In this document: positions 8,324 through 17,045 of the stretch, piece by piece | Numbering within the stretch: position 1 is the first letter of the stretch | Layout: each line of letters begins with the position of its first letter | Source: Pantoea agglomerans | GTDB taxonomy: Bacteria; Pseudomonadota; Gammaproteobacteria; Enterobacterales; Enterobacteriaceae | Assembly: GCF_021397715.1 (NCBI RefSeq) | Contig: NZ_CP090207.1 | Span: forward strand, 1,550,001-1,614,000 | Reading direction: 5' to 3' | Length of the DNA stretch: 64,000 bases | Translations under genes and position numbers: made by a program | The notes under the pieces: generated by a model | The model's input: the letters and a program-made list of their open reading frames with translations, nothing else | What the model was told of the DNA's origin: nothing | Databases searched by the model: none

Positions 8324-9229
8324 GTGCCAGTCGAAAATATCTGTGTTATCGGGTTAGGTTCTATGGGCATGGGTGCCGCGCAATCCTGTATCCGCGCCGG
8401 TCTTAACACCTGGGGTGTCGATCTCAATCCCGCCGCGCTGGAGACCCTGCGCCAGGCGGGCGCGCGTGACGCGCAACCCTCCGCCGCCCACTTTGCTGAC
8501 CAGCTCGACGCGGTGCTGCTGCTGGTGGTGAATGCGCAACAGGTCAACGCCATCCTGTTCGGGGATGACGGTCTGGCGGCGAAGCTGCGGCCCGGCACGG
8601 CGGTGATGGTTTCATCGACACTCTCGGCGCAGGATGCGCAGCAAATTGAACAGCGGCTGGCGCAGCATCACCTGCTGATGCTGGATGCGCCGGTCTCCGG
8701 TGGTGCCGCTAAAGCCGCCAGCGGTGAGATGACGGTGATGGCATCGGGCAGTGAAGCGGTCTTCACCCAGCTGCAACCGGTTCTGGATGCTGTCGCAGCG
8801 AAAGTCTATCGGGTGGGCAGTGAGATTGGCCTCGGCTCCACGGTCAAAATTATTCATCAACTGCTGGCTGGCGTGCATATCGCCGTTGGTGCAGAAGCGA
8901 TGGCGCTGGCCGCGCGCGCCGGTATCCCGCTGGAAACCATGTATGAAGTTGTCACTAACGCCGCCGGTAACTCGTGGATGTTCGAAAACCGTATGCGGCA
9001 CGTGGTCGACGGTGACTACAGCCCGAAATCGGCGGTCGATATCTTCGTCAAAGATCTCAATCTGGTGACGGATACCGCCAAATCGCTGCACTTCCCGCTG
9101 CCGCTGGCCTCGACCGCGCTCAATATGTTTACCGAAGCCAGCAATGCCGGTTATGGCCGGGAAGATGACAGCGCGGTGATTAAAATCTTCAGCGGCATTA
9201 CCCTGCCACAGGGCAAGGAGAAGAGCTGA
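8324..9229 (+). CDS. ltnD: L-threonate dehydrogenase
   Basis: This beta-hydroxyacid dehydrogenase oxidises L-threonate to 2-oxo-tetronate using NAD, as assigned for E. coli YgbJ. The protein (301 aa) opens with the Rossmann loop GLGSMGMGAA. It carries the family motif DAPVSGGAAKA and the catalytic-lysine segment GLGSTVKIIHQLLAG. The start is GTG at 8324 with GGAGG 7-11 nt upstream; no ATG fits. Its TGA overlaps the ATG of the next gene by one base. It is the first gene of the five-gene operon. Confidence 0.92.
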   Translation: MPVENICVIGLGSMGMGAAQSCIRAGLNTWGVDLNPAALETLRQAGARDAQPSAAHFADQLDAVLLLVVNAQQVNAILFGDDGLAAKLRPGTAVMVSSTLSAQDAQQIEQRLAQHHLLMLDAPVSGGAAKAASGEMTVMASGSEAVFTQLQPVLDAVAAKVYRVGSEIGLGSTVKIIHQLLAGVHIAVGAEAMALAARAGIPLETMYEVVTNAAGNSWMFENRMRHVVDGDYSPKSAVDIFVKDLNLVTDTAKSLHFPLPLASTALNMFTEASNAGYGREDDSAVIKIFSGITLPQGKEKS

Positions 9230-10494
9230 TGCGTCTTGGAGTGATAGCCGACGATTTTACCGGCGCTACCGACATTGCCAGTTTTCTGACACAGAACGGC
9301 CTGAGCACGATTCAGTTCAACGGCATCCCCGACAGCGAGCAGGCCGCAGAGGCGCAGGCGATTGTGATCAGCCTGAAGAGCCGATCCTGTCCGGCCGATC
9401 AGGCGGTTGCACAGTCGCTGGCGGCGCTGGCGTGGTTACAGCAACAGGGCTGTGAGCGCTTCTACTTCAAATACTGCTCCACCTTCGACAGCACCGCGCA
9501 GGGCAATATCGGCCCGGTGACCGATGCGTTGCTGGCTGCGCTGGGTGAAACTCAGACGGTGATCTGTCCGGCGCTGCCGGTGAATGGCCGCACGGTCTAT
9601 CAGGGCCATCTGTTTGTCGGCGATCAGCTGCTGTCGGACTCCGGTATGCGCCATCATCCGGTGACGCCGATGCGCGACAGCAACCTGCTGCGTCTGATGA
9701 CGGCGCAGGCCACAGGCAAAGCCGGGCTGATTAGCGCCGCGCAGGTCGATCAGGGTGCAGAGTCCGTGCGTCAGGCGCTGGACCAGCTGGCGGAGCAGGG
9801 CGTGAACTATGTGGTCATCGATACCCTGAATGAACAACATCTGCTGACCCAGGGCGAGGCGCTGCGCGATCGGCGGCTGGTCACCGGCGGTTCCGGGCTG
9901 GCGATTGGGCTGGCGCGTCAGTGGGCAACGGCCGGGGCGGATGCGGCAGCGGCGGAGCAGGCGGGACGGCCGCAGGGCGATCGTGCGGTGGTGATCTCCG
10001 GCTCCTGCTCGCAGATGACCAACCTTCAGGTTGCCGCGTATCGCCAGCTGGCACCGGCACAGGAAGTGCAGATCGAACGCTGTCTGCAGGATGCAGACGG
10101 TTATGCCCAACAGCTGTGTGACTGGGTGGAAGCCAACAGCCATCAGGCGCTGGCACCGCTGCTGTTTGCCACCGCTGACGCGCAACAGCTGCAGGCGATT
10201 CAGCAGCAACACGGCGCCCGGCGCAGCAGCGAGGCGGTGGAGCAGCTGTTTGCCGCGGTGACCCGTGAGCTGAAGCGGCGCGGCTGGCAACGCTTTATCG
10301 TGGCGGGCGGCGAAACTTCCGGCGTGGTGGCCCAGAGCCTGGGCGTCACCGCGTTTCATATCGGCCCGACCATCTCGCCTGGCGTGCCTTGGGTGCGCGA
10401 CATCCACCAGCCGCTGTCGCTGGCGCTGAAGTCCGGTAACTTTGGCGATGAACACTTTTTCCGCCGCGCGCAAACGGAGTTTTCCCATGTCTGA
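9229..10494 (+). CDS. otnK: 3-oxo-tetronate kinase
   Basis: This DUF1537-family kinase (421 aa) phosphorylates 3-oxo-tetronate to its 4-phosphate. The N-terminal domain begins MRLGVIADDFTGATD, a typical signature, and the C-terminal nucleotide domain holds VAGGETSGVVAQSLG. It is the orthologue of E. coli YgbK. Overlaps of 1 bp with ltnD and 8 bp with otnC indicate one tightly coupled transcript. The family assignment to acid-sugar kinases is established; the exact substrate is carried over from operon content. Confidence 0.92.
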   Translation: MRLGVIADDFTGATDIASFLTQNGLSTIQFNGIPDSEQAAEAQAIVISLKSRSCPADQAVAQSLAALAWLQQQGCERFYFKYCSTFDSTAQGNIGPVTDALLAALGETQTVICPALPVNGRTVYQGHLFVGDQLLSDSGMRHHPVTPMRDSNLLRLMTAQATGKAGLISAAQVDQGAESVRQALDQLAEQGVNYVVIDTLNEQHLLTQGEALRDRRLVTGGSGLAIGLARQWATAGADAAAAEQAGRPQGDRAVVISGSCSQMTNLQVAAYRQLAPAQEVQIERCLQDADGYAQQLCDWVEANSHQALAPLLFATADAQQLQAIQQQHGARRSSEAVEQLFAAVTRELKRRGWQRFIVAGGETSGVVAQSLGVTAFHIGPTISPGVPWVRDIHQPLSLALKSGNFGDEHFFRRAQTEFSHV

Positions 10495-11131
10495 ATCTTT
10501 TTCTTTAGCCGAGCAGCAGGCGCGTGACGAAATGGTCCGGCTCGGTGCCTCCTTTTTCCAGCGCGGCTACGCCACCGGCTCGGCCGGTAACCTCTCCGTA
10601 CGGCTGGAAGATGGCAACCTGCTGGCGACGCCAACCGGTTCCTGCCTCGGTGAATTACAGGGTGATCGGCTGGCGAAAGTCACCCCTGATGGTGAGTGGC
10701 TCTCTGGCGATAAACCCTCCAAGGAGATCGCGTTTCACCGTGCGCTCTACCTGAACAATCCCGACTGCAAAGCGGTGGTACATCTGCACAGCCACTACCT
10801 AACGGCGCTCTCCTGTTTACAGGGACTGGACCCGGAAAACTGCATCCGCCCGTTTACGCCCTATGTGGTGATGCGGGTTGGCGATGTGCCGGTGGTGCCG
10901 TACTACAAGCCGGGCGATCAGCGGCTGGCGGAAGACCTGGCGCAGCTGGCACCGCGCTATCGCGCCTTTTTGCTGGCCAATCACGGGCCGGTGGTGGTGG
11001 GGAAATCATTACGTGAGGCGGCAGATAACACCGAGGAGCTGGAGGAGACGGCCCGGCTGATCTTCACTCTCGGCGACCGCGCCATCCGTTATCTCAACGA
11101 TGCCGAAGTGGCCGAGTTAAGGAGCCGATAA
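10487..11131 (+). CDS. otnC: 3-oxo-tetronate 4-phosphate decarboxylase
   Basis: This class II aldolase/adducin-family enzyme (214 aa) decarboxylates 3-oxo-tetronate 4-phosphate to dihydroxyacetone phosphate. The zinc ligands appear as VVHLHSHY (about residues 97-104) and a third His in LLANHGPVV. The preceding TGSAGNLS and SGDKPSKE segments fit the phosphate-binding site of the family. The start used is the ATG at 10487 with CGGAG upstream, inside the otnK tail; the longer frame is not supported. It corresponds to E. coli YgbL. Confidence 0.92.
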   Translation: MSESFSLAEQQARDEMVRLGASFFQRGYATGSAGNLSVRLEDGNLLATPTGSCLGELQGDRLAKVTPDGEWLSGDKPSKEIAFHRALYLNNPDCKAVVHLHSHYLTALSCLQGLDPENCIRPFTPYVVMRVGDVPVVPYYKPGDQRLAEDLAQLAPRYRAFLLANHGPVVVGKSLREAADNTEELEETARLIFTLGDRAIRYLNDAEVAELRSR

Positions 11132-11916
11132 TGCCAAAGTTTGCTGCCAACCTGTCGACCCAGTTTACCGAACTGCCGTTTGCGGAACGCTTCGCCGCCG
11201 CCGCGGCCGCCGGTTTTGAGGCGGTGGAGTTTCTGTTTCCTTATGACTATCCGGCGGAACAGCTGAAGCAGTGGCTGGATGAGAATCAGCTGCAGCTGGT
11301 GCTGTTCAATACTGCGCCCGGCAACGTCGCGGCGGGTGAGTGGGGCGTTTCCGCCATTCCCGGACGTGAAGCGGAAGCGAAAGCGGATATCGATCGTGCG
11401 CTGGACTATGCGCGGGCGCTCAACTGCCCGCAGGTGCACATCATGGCGGCAACCGTGCCGCCGGGTGGTGATCGCCAGCGCTATGTTGAGACTTTCATCG
11501 GCAACATGCGCTATGCCGCTGAGCGCTTTGCCCCGCACGGTATCACCCTGCTGATTGAGGCGCTCAATCCGACCACCAAGCCAGGCTATCTCTACTCCAG
11601 CCAGTATCAGACGCTGGAGATGGTGGATCAGATCGATCGGCCCAATGTGTTTACCCAGCTCGATCTGTTCCATGCGCAGTTAGTGGATGGCAACCTCAGC
11701 CATCTGATTCGCCACTATGCCGGGCGCTATCGCCACGTACAGATTGCCTCGGCACCGGATCGCCATGAACCGGATGGAGGGGAGATCAACTACCCGTGGC
11801 TGTTTGACCTGCTGGATGAGGTCGGTTATCGCGGCTGGGTCGGCTGCGAATATTTCCCGCGAGGCAGCACCACGGCCGGCCTCGGCTGGTTTGCGCCCTG
11901 GCGTACGCGCTGCTAA
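11131..11916 (+). CDS. otnI: 2-oxo-tetronate isomerase
   Basis: This TIM-barrel isomerase of the hydroxypyruvate-isomerase type (261 aa) interconverts 2-oxo- and 3-oxo-tetronate, linking LtnD to Otn[10 protein letters not shown] near the start, LLIEALNP in the middle, QLDLFHAQ and GCEYFPRG carry the metal-binding acidic residues and His of the family. AAGGAG precedes the ATG, which overlaps the otnC stop by one base. The orthologue is E. coli YgbM. Confidence 0.9.
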   Translation: MPKFAANLSTQFTELPFAERFAAAAAAGFEAVEFLFPYDYPAEQLKQWLDENQLQLVLFNTAPGNVAAGEWGVSAIPGREAEAKADIDRALDYARALNCPQVHIMAATVPPGGDRQRYVETFIGNMRYAAERFAPHGITLLIEALNPTTKPGYLYSSQYQTLEMVDQIDRPNVFTQLDLFHAQLVDGNLSHLIRHYAGRYRHVQIASAPDRHEPDGGEINYPWLFDLLDEVGYRGWVGCEYFPRGSTTAGLGWFAPWRTRC

Positions 11917-11932
11917 TCACCTGCATGCTGAA

Positions 11933-11961
11933 TCACACCGCTTGCCAGACAAACGGTGTGA
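11933..11961. repeat. Small inverted repeat between otnI and ygbN
   Basis: TCACACCG and CGGTGTGA flank a 13-nt loop in the 128-bp gap. TCACACC occurs again about 30 bp downstream. There is no T tract, so it may be a processing or attenuating hairpin within the operon rather than a terminator. Confidence 0.35.
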
Positions 11962-12044
11962 GTCCTGCTGCAGCTTAATCACACCAGTGTTGAATCAATA
12001 AAAATATAACTTACTGAAAATTATAATTAATCAGAGGTCTGCCG

Positions 12045-13403
12045 ATGTCCACTACGCTGCTGTTATCCATCGCGCTGGTCAGCGTGATTCTGCTGTTGCT
12101 GCTGGTAATCAAAGCCAAAGTCCATCCGTTTATTGCGCTGCTGGTTGCCAGCCTGTTTGTCGCCATCACCACCGGTATCCCGGCCGAAAACATCATGAAA
12201 GTGATCCTCGGCGGCATGGGAAGCCTGCTCGGCAGCATTGCCGCCATCATTGTGCTGGGTGCGATTCTCGGCGCGATTATTGAAACGTCCGGCGGGGCCG
12301 ATCGACTGGCAAACCGCTTCGCGCAGCTATGCGGACCGCAGCGCATGGTAGCGGCACTCACCACCGTGGCCTTTATTCTGGGGTTGCCGGTATTTTTTGA
12401 CGTCGGGTTTATTATCGTGGTCCCGCTGATCTATGGCTTCACCAAAGTGATGCGCGTCTCGCCGCTGAAGTTTGGTCTGCCCATGGCGGGCATGATGCTG
12501 ATGGTGCATGTTACGGTGCCCACCCATCCGGGACCCGCCGCTGCCGCCGGATTGCTGAATGTCGATCCTGGCTGGTTAATGATGACCGGAATTGCCCTGT
12601 CGATACCGACCGGCATCGCTGGCTATTTCGTCGCCAAAGCGCTTAATCTTCGAAAATATCATCTCTCAATTCAGGTACTGGAGCAGCTACAGCTGACGGA
12701 GCCGAACGCCGGGGGGCAATCCGCCCGTCACCACGATGCACCGGGCGCATTGCTGATTTCAGGCTTAATCGTGCTGCCGATCCTGCTGATTATGCTGGGC
12801 ACGTTGCTGCCGCCGCATCTTACGCCTGGCAGCCTGCCGCTGAAGATCCTGACGCTGGTCGCATCACCGGCGGTGGCGTTACTGATTACGCTGGCGCTTG
12901 CCGGATGGTTACTGGGGCTGCGTCGTGGCTGGACCGCAGAGAAGCTGGAAACGCTGTCAAACAACGCGATATCCACCGCTGCTGGCGTGATTCTGGTTTC
13001 AGGTGCCGGAGGCGCGTTTGGTAAAGTGCTGGTGGAGTCTGGCGTAGGCAAAGCGCTGGCCACTTCGCTGCAGACGATCCATCTGCCGTTAATCCCGGCT
13101 GCGTTTATTCTTTCACTGGCGCTGCGCGCCTCACAGGGCTCAGCAACGGTGGCGATCGTCACAACCTGTGGATTGCTGAGTACCGCCGTTGCGGGTCTTG
13201 GCGAGATGCAGCTGGTGCTGGTGGCGCTGTCCGCCTGTTTCGGCGCGCTGGGCTTGTCACACGTTAATGATTCGGGCTTCTGGGTGGTCACCCGTTATCT
13301 CGGCCTGTCGGTCGCCGATGGGTTACGCAGCTGGACGGTACTGACGACTCTGATGGGATTATGCGGTTTTGCGCTGACCTGGCTGGTCTGGGTGATGATC
13401 TAA
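12045..13403 (+). CDS. ygbN: GntP-family acid-sugar permease YgbN
   Basis: This inner-membrane transporter of 452 residues belongs to the gluconate permease family. It is strongly hydrophobic with about 12 predicted segments and contains GLPVFFDVGFIIVVPL, a conserved GntP-family stretch, and VTVPTHPGPAAAAG. By operon context it most likely imports threonate or a related tetronate; the substrate is inferred. It is the last gene of the cluster and is followed by a stable hairpin. Confidence 0.88.
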   Translation: MSTTLLLSIALVSVILLLLLVIKAKVHPFIALLVASLFVAITTGIPAENIMKVILGGMGSLLGSIAAIIVLGAILGAIIETSGGADRLANRFAQLCGPQRMVAALTTVAFILGLPVFFDVGFIIVVPLIYGFTKVMRVSPLKFGLPMAGMMLMVHVTVPTHPGPAAAAGLLNVDPGWLMMTGIALSIPTGIAGYFVAKALNLRKYHLSIQVLEQLQLTEPNAGGQSARHHDAPGALLISGLIVLPILLIMLGTLLPPHLTPGSLPLKILTLVASPAVALLITLALAGWLLGLRRGWTAEKLETLSNNAISTAAGVILVSGAGGAFGKVLVESGVGKALATSLQTIHLPLIPAAFILSLALRASQGSATVAIVTTCGLLSTAVAGLGEMQLVLVALSACFGALGLSHVNDSGFWVVTRYLGLSVADGLRSWTVLTTLMGLCGFALTWLVWVMI

Positions 13404-13411
13404 AATCGCAG

Positions 13412-13446
13412 ATGCCGGGACCGCTGACGGCAGCGGGACCCGGCAT
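13412..13446. terminator. Hairpin between ygbN and sbcB
   Basis: ATGCCGGG (13412-13419) pairs with CCCGGCAT (13439-13446), with further pairing of CCGCTG and CAGCGG inside. It lies between convergent ygbN and sbcB. There is no T tract, but position and stability favour termination. Confidence 0.55.
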
Positions 13447-13479
13447 TAAGGTAGCAGGGAAGGCCGGGCAGAGCGCGCG

Positions 13480-14907
13480 TTAAGAAACCAGTTCCTGCGC
13501 GTAGAGATAGAGCGCTTTTAACTGTCCCAGCTTCTCTGGATCGGCTTCATGAAGATTCGCCAGACCTTCCAGTTCCTGCATAAACGCCTGCACCCGATCA
13601 GCATTCAGCACTTCACGCCGATGCTGTAACCAGCGCTGCTGCTCAGCATCATCCAGCGTACCGGGGAAATTACGCGCCCGATAACGGAACAGCAGTTTCG
13701 CCACGCGCGCGCTGTCGAAGGTTAAATCCAGCGCCGGCAGATTGGCGGGGGCGGTCTGACGTATAATATTCATGCCCGCGCGATCGGCATCGCTGAAAAA
13801 GCCATCGTACAGCTGAGTATCGACATCGTCCGACGGGGTAAACGGCTCCGCTTCAGCAAACAGCGTGACCAGCTTCTCCCGCACCTCAGGCTGCTGACGC
13901 AGCAACGCCAGATTCGCCAGACAGTGCTGACGATCGATACCCAGCCGGGCGGCATCTTCCGGACGCAAAGTATTGGCCGGGGCCAGCACCGGACATTTAT
14001 TGATGTGAACCAGCTTTACCGGCACCGCTGGCCGATCGCCGAGATCGTTTTTCGGCGTATAAAGTCGCTCGCGCAGGGTATCGGCATCGAGTTGCAGCAG
14101 CGGTGAGATATCACCGGCCAGATCGACCACAATCAGCGCATTGCGGTTATCGGGATGCCAGGCCAGTGGAACCACCCAGCTGGTATTGCCGCGCGCCGCG
14201 CCGAACATGCCGGAGACATGCACCAGCGGTTTCATCTGCGGGATATCAATCAGGTTCATCAGCTTGTTTTTGTTACGGTGGGTAAACAAAAACTCAAACA
14301 GTTTTGGCTGCTTCTCTTTTACCAGCTTTGCCATCGCCAGCGTGGCATAGACATCTGACATCGCATCATGCGCATTTTCATGCGCCACGCCGTTGGCTTT
14401 GGTCAGATGTTCCAGCCGGAAGCTGGGAAAACCCTCTTCGTTCTCCGGCCAGTGAATGCCTTCCGGGCGTAACGCATAGCAGGCCCGCATCACGTCGAGC
14501 AGGTCCCAGCGCGAGTTACCGTTCTGCCAGCTCCAGCCATAGGGATCGTAAAAGTTGCGGTAGAAAATATTGCGCGTCACTTCATCATCAAACCGGACGT
14601 TGTTGTAGCCCACCACACAGGTCTGTTCGACGGTAAACAGGGCGTGAATGCGTTCAGCAAAGTCTGCTTCAGTGACGCCGCGCGCCATCGCTACCTGCGG
14701 CGTAATCCCGGTAATCATTACCGCTTCCGGCTGCGGCAGATAGTCATCCGGCGGACGGCAGTAAAAGACCTGCGGCTCGCCGATCGGATTAAAATCGCTG
14801 TCGGTGCGCAGCCCGGCAAACTGCGCCGGCCGATCGCGTGAAGGACTGGTCCCGAAGGTCTCGTAATCGTGGAAGAGGAAGGTGGGCTGTACGCGATCGT
14901 TATTCAA
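13480..14907 (-). CDS. sbcB: exodeoxyribonuclease I
   Basis: This 3'-5' single-strand DNA exonuclease (475 aa) acts in recombination and mismatch repair. The DEDDh active site is visible: FLFHDYETFG near residue 11 (D and E), the Asp region VVGYNNVRFDDE, and HENAHDAMSDV with the catalytic His-Asp. The SH3-like and C-terminal helical parts match E. coli SbcB in length and order. It belongs to the conserved backbone between plaP and dacD. The 267 bp upstream (14908-15174) show no gene. Confidence 0.95.
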   Translation of the reverse strand: MNNDRVQPTFLFHDYETFGTSPSRDRPAQFAGLRTDSDFNPIGEPQVFYCRPPDDYLPQPEAVMITGITPQVAMARGVTEADFAERIHALFTVEQTCVVGYNNVRFDDEVTRNIFYRNFYDPYGWSWQNGNSRWDLLDVMRACYALRPEGIHWPENEEGFPSFRLEHLTKANGVAHENAHDAMSDVYATLAMAKLVKEKQPKLFEFLFTHRNKNKLMNLIDIPQMKPLVHVSGMFGAARGNTSWVVPLAWHPDNRNALIVVDLAGDISPLLQLDADTLRERLYTPKNDLGDRPAVPVKLVHINKCPVLAPANTLRPEDAARLGIDRQHCLANLALLRQQPEVREKLVTLFAEAEPFTPSDDVDTQLYDGFFSDADRAGMNIIRQTAPANLPALDLTFDSARVAKLLFRYRARNFPGTLDDAEQQRWLQHRREVLNADRVQAFMQELEGLANLHEADPEKLGQLKALYLYAQELVS

Positions 14908-15174
14908 ATTTCATATCCGCTCAATGTCGTTCACTAAACTGATGAACAGAAAGTCATCAGGCTTCCCGCTCGCTTGATGCCTTACTTCATCGGCACCTGG
15001 CTGCTGGTGCGAGAGCTGTGCCTGTGCAGAGCACGGTCACGCAGGCAGCATCAGGCTTCACAACCTACATGGTAAACCATAATCCGACCGGCCTGAAGTT
15101 TCGGATGGTAGCGGGGACAGGGGTTGCATCTGGCTGAGAGGTAAGGCGGCAGGATTAAACCGGACTTTTATCTC

Positions 15175-15654
15175 TCAGGCTGTAGCTCGCTCATTCCAGG
15201 TGTCTCGATAGATAATATTCCCTTCGGTATATTTCCAGGTTATCGCTTCATAGCGTAATTCCAGCGTTTCCAGATGCGTGCTGCTGATGCCGTTGGGTGC
15301 AAGATAGGGCGATACCGTGGTGACCTTCACGTTTTCCAGGATGATATTAAAATATTCAGTCTCAATTCCTGCATCAATTATCCGGTACATCCTGATTGTC
15401 GCCTTCTTCATGATTCGGCCTTCGCAGACAGCTCTGTACAGAAGTGGAGTTGTTTGATCAAACTCTTTCACTATCGTTATAGGCTGGTGAATGCGTGTGC
15501 CTGTAAGTTTTCCCCAGTTAGGATCGACCGGAATAGTAACGCCGTGGGAGAATGATTTGAGTTCAATAGAGCCTGAACGCAGTGGCATCTGACAACTACC
15601 GACGATTGGAGATCCATTTTCATCGTTAAGCCATAAATGTGCGGGAGCAGACAT
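15175..15654 (-). CDS. Hcp-family type VI secretion protein
   Basis: The protein (159 aa) fits the Hcp tube/effector family in length and key segments: LWLNDENG at the start, THQP-like IHQPITIVKEFDQTTPLL in the middle, and LELRYEAITWKYTEGNI near the end. Hcp forms hexameric rings of the T6SS inner tube and can carry effectors. No other T6SS structural genes are in the window, so this is an orphan copy. AAGGA precedes the ATG. Two small genes lie immediately upstream in the same direction and may be its cargo and immunity factor. Confidence 0.85.
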   Translation of the reverse strand: MSAPAHLWLNDENGSPIVGSCQMPLRSGSIELKSFSHGVTIPVDPNWGKLTGTRIHQPITIVKEFDQTTPLLYRAVCEGRIMKKATIRMYRIIDAGIETEYFNIILENVKVTTVSPYLAPNGISSTHLETLELRYEAITWKYTEGNIIYRDTWNERATA

Positions 15655-15694
15655 GTTATATCCTTATATGTTGGAGTTTTTGTTAAATAACGGG

Positions 15695-15883
15695 TTACCA
15701 TTTAACCAGTCGGTGGAAAAATATAATGATAACTACAGCAAAAACAGGTACGGGCCACAAAGGGCCTTCAGGGAAGATCTGAAAAAGGGCTACAGAAAAA
15801 GCCAGAGTAAGGAGAGCTGGTCCATAGAGAGAAATCCAGGATTTAAAAAGGCGCTTGAGAAATCTTTTTATTAAATTTTCCAT
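15695..15883 (-). CDS. Small two-helix membrane protein, possible immunity protein
   Basis: This 62-residue protein has a basic N-terminus and two hydrophobic stretches (about residues 19-38 and 42-58), so it should sit in the inner membrane. I recognise no family. It starts 7 bp after the preceding 230-residue gene and ends 40 bp before hcp. A small membrane protein beside a hydrophobic candidate effector and Hcp fits an immunity role, but this rests on context alone. The ribosome site is weak, which suggests translational coupling. Confidence 0.55.
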   Translation of the reverse strand: MENLIKRFLKRLFKSWISLYGPALLTLAFSVALFQIFPEGPLWPVPVFAVVIIIFFHRLVKW

Positions 15884-15890
15884 TATTCAT

Positions 15891-16583
15891 TTACCGAATC
15901 ATGTTAGTAATAACTCTGGAGATTTCATCATCAGATGCCCACGCACTTCGCAGGGCTCCAGATCTTTCGAATAAAGGATCAATCAGAAAAAACATCATCT
16001 CTGGTTCATTGGCATATAATGCAGAATAATAGCCAGGCAGGGCATATCGAAGTCGGTTTGCGCTATCAGCAGCTTTCTGAACGACGCCATACATTCCCGC
16101 AAGAGCAGCAACTGCACCAGCTTTGAGGCCCACCAGTGCGTTCATATCAAGGCTCATTTTCATGCCAACAGATACCGCAGCTGCTACAGCTAAAGAAAAC
16201 CCGTGCTGCGTTAAATAAGTGGCAGCAATATGGATATTTACTGCCATTAACGACTTCTTAATACGCTGTAGTTGGCTAAGGGTTTTGTATTTGAAGACAT
16301 CTTCAAAATATATTTTGAGCATGTCATTTACTATGTTTCCATGACTGATGAGCTGATACACGCCTTTGGTAAATCTTAAGTCCTCAACTTTTTGCTGCTG
16401 ACAAATCTCCTGATATTCATCCGTAAAACATGATGTGTAATACATTGCGCGCTGCACACCTGCGCCTGGCATATCAATTTGATCAGATGCCGCTTTTCCA
16501 ACGCCGGTAAATGTGCGGTCAAGTTTTAACGCGAGGATATTATTTGACTTCAAGTAACTGATAACGTTTTTATTATAGTACAT
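15891..16583 (-). CDS. Hcp-linked protein of unknown function, candidate T6SS cargo effector
   Basis: This is a 230-residue protein. The N-terminal ~55 residues (MYYNKNVISYLKSNNILALK and onward) recur in a truncated copy just upstream. The middle (about residues 115-175) is rich in Ala, Val and Met and could form membrane-inserting helices, as in pore-forming effectors. The C-terminus is polar. I do not recognise a named domain. AAGGA lies upstream of the ATG. Position before a small membrane protein and hcp suggests a secreted toxin; that is inference. Confidence 0.6.
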   Translation of the reverse strand: MYYNKNVISYLKSNNILALKLDRTFTGVGKAASDQIDMPGAGVQRAMYYTSCFTDEYQEICQQQKVEDLRFTKGVYQLISHGNIVNDMLKIYFEDVFKYKTLSQLQRIKKSLMAVNIHIAATYLTQHGFSLAVAAAVSVGMKMSLDMNALVGLKAGAVAALAGMYGVVQKAADSANRLRYALPGYYSALYANEPEMMFFLIDPLFERSGALRSAWASDDEISRVITNMIR

Positions 16584-16627
16584 AACCGTTTCCTTATGGT
16601 TAGTCTGTGTCCTGCCACCCTTTAAAC

Positions 16628-16801
16628 TTAATGGAAATAATCATTTAGTAATGTGTAGTACAAAGCGCGTTTTGCACCTTTTCCAATAAGTACCCTCTGA
16701 GCAGAGACCACGTTATTCAAACCTGTTAAGGCGCGATCAAGTTTCAGCGCCACTATCCTGTTGGTTTGCAGAAAATCGATAATCTCCTCACCGTAATACA
16801 T
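16628..16801 (-). pseudogene. Truncated paralogue of the Hcp-linked 230-residue protein
   Basis: A 57-codon frame on the minus strand begins MYYGEEIIDFLQTNRIVALK and continues LDRALTGL and KRALYYT. It parallels the first ~55 residues of the next gene downstream, where the matching stretches are MYYNKN, LALKLDR, TFTGVGKA and QRAMYYT. It then stops at TAA. This looks like a remnant of a tandem duplication, or a detached copy of the shared N-terminal module. It is too short to be a full effector. Confidence 0.7.
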
Positions 16802-17045
16802 AACCTTATCCCTCAGGCCGATGTTCCTTTTATAACCTCACAAAAGGTACGGGCAAATGTTCATTAAGTAAACAGCTTTCACCGCACGCCGTGATCCATC
16901 GAACAGCCAGCCGGTGTCTCAGCCGCCGCAGTTCATACTTTTTTTCAATTTATTCAAACCTTCACAACGCTTTTGCCGTAAAAGGTGCGGCTGTTTCCGT
17001 TTCGTTTCATAAATAAATTTTTTCTCCCGTGCAGGTAAGGATGAA

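Noticed and set aside
15100-15175. CTGGCTGAGAGG region as a TPP riboswitch
   Set aside because: The phrase resembles one helix of the TPP element, but the conserved partner segments are absent and the neighbouring genes (sbcB, hcp) do not fit.
15653-15874. 73-codon plus-strand frame opposite the small membrane protein
   Set aside because: The minus-strand frame fits the hcp transcription unit and encodes two clear hydrophobic helices; the plus-strand frame is isolated and low complexity.
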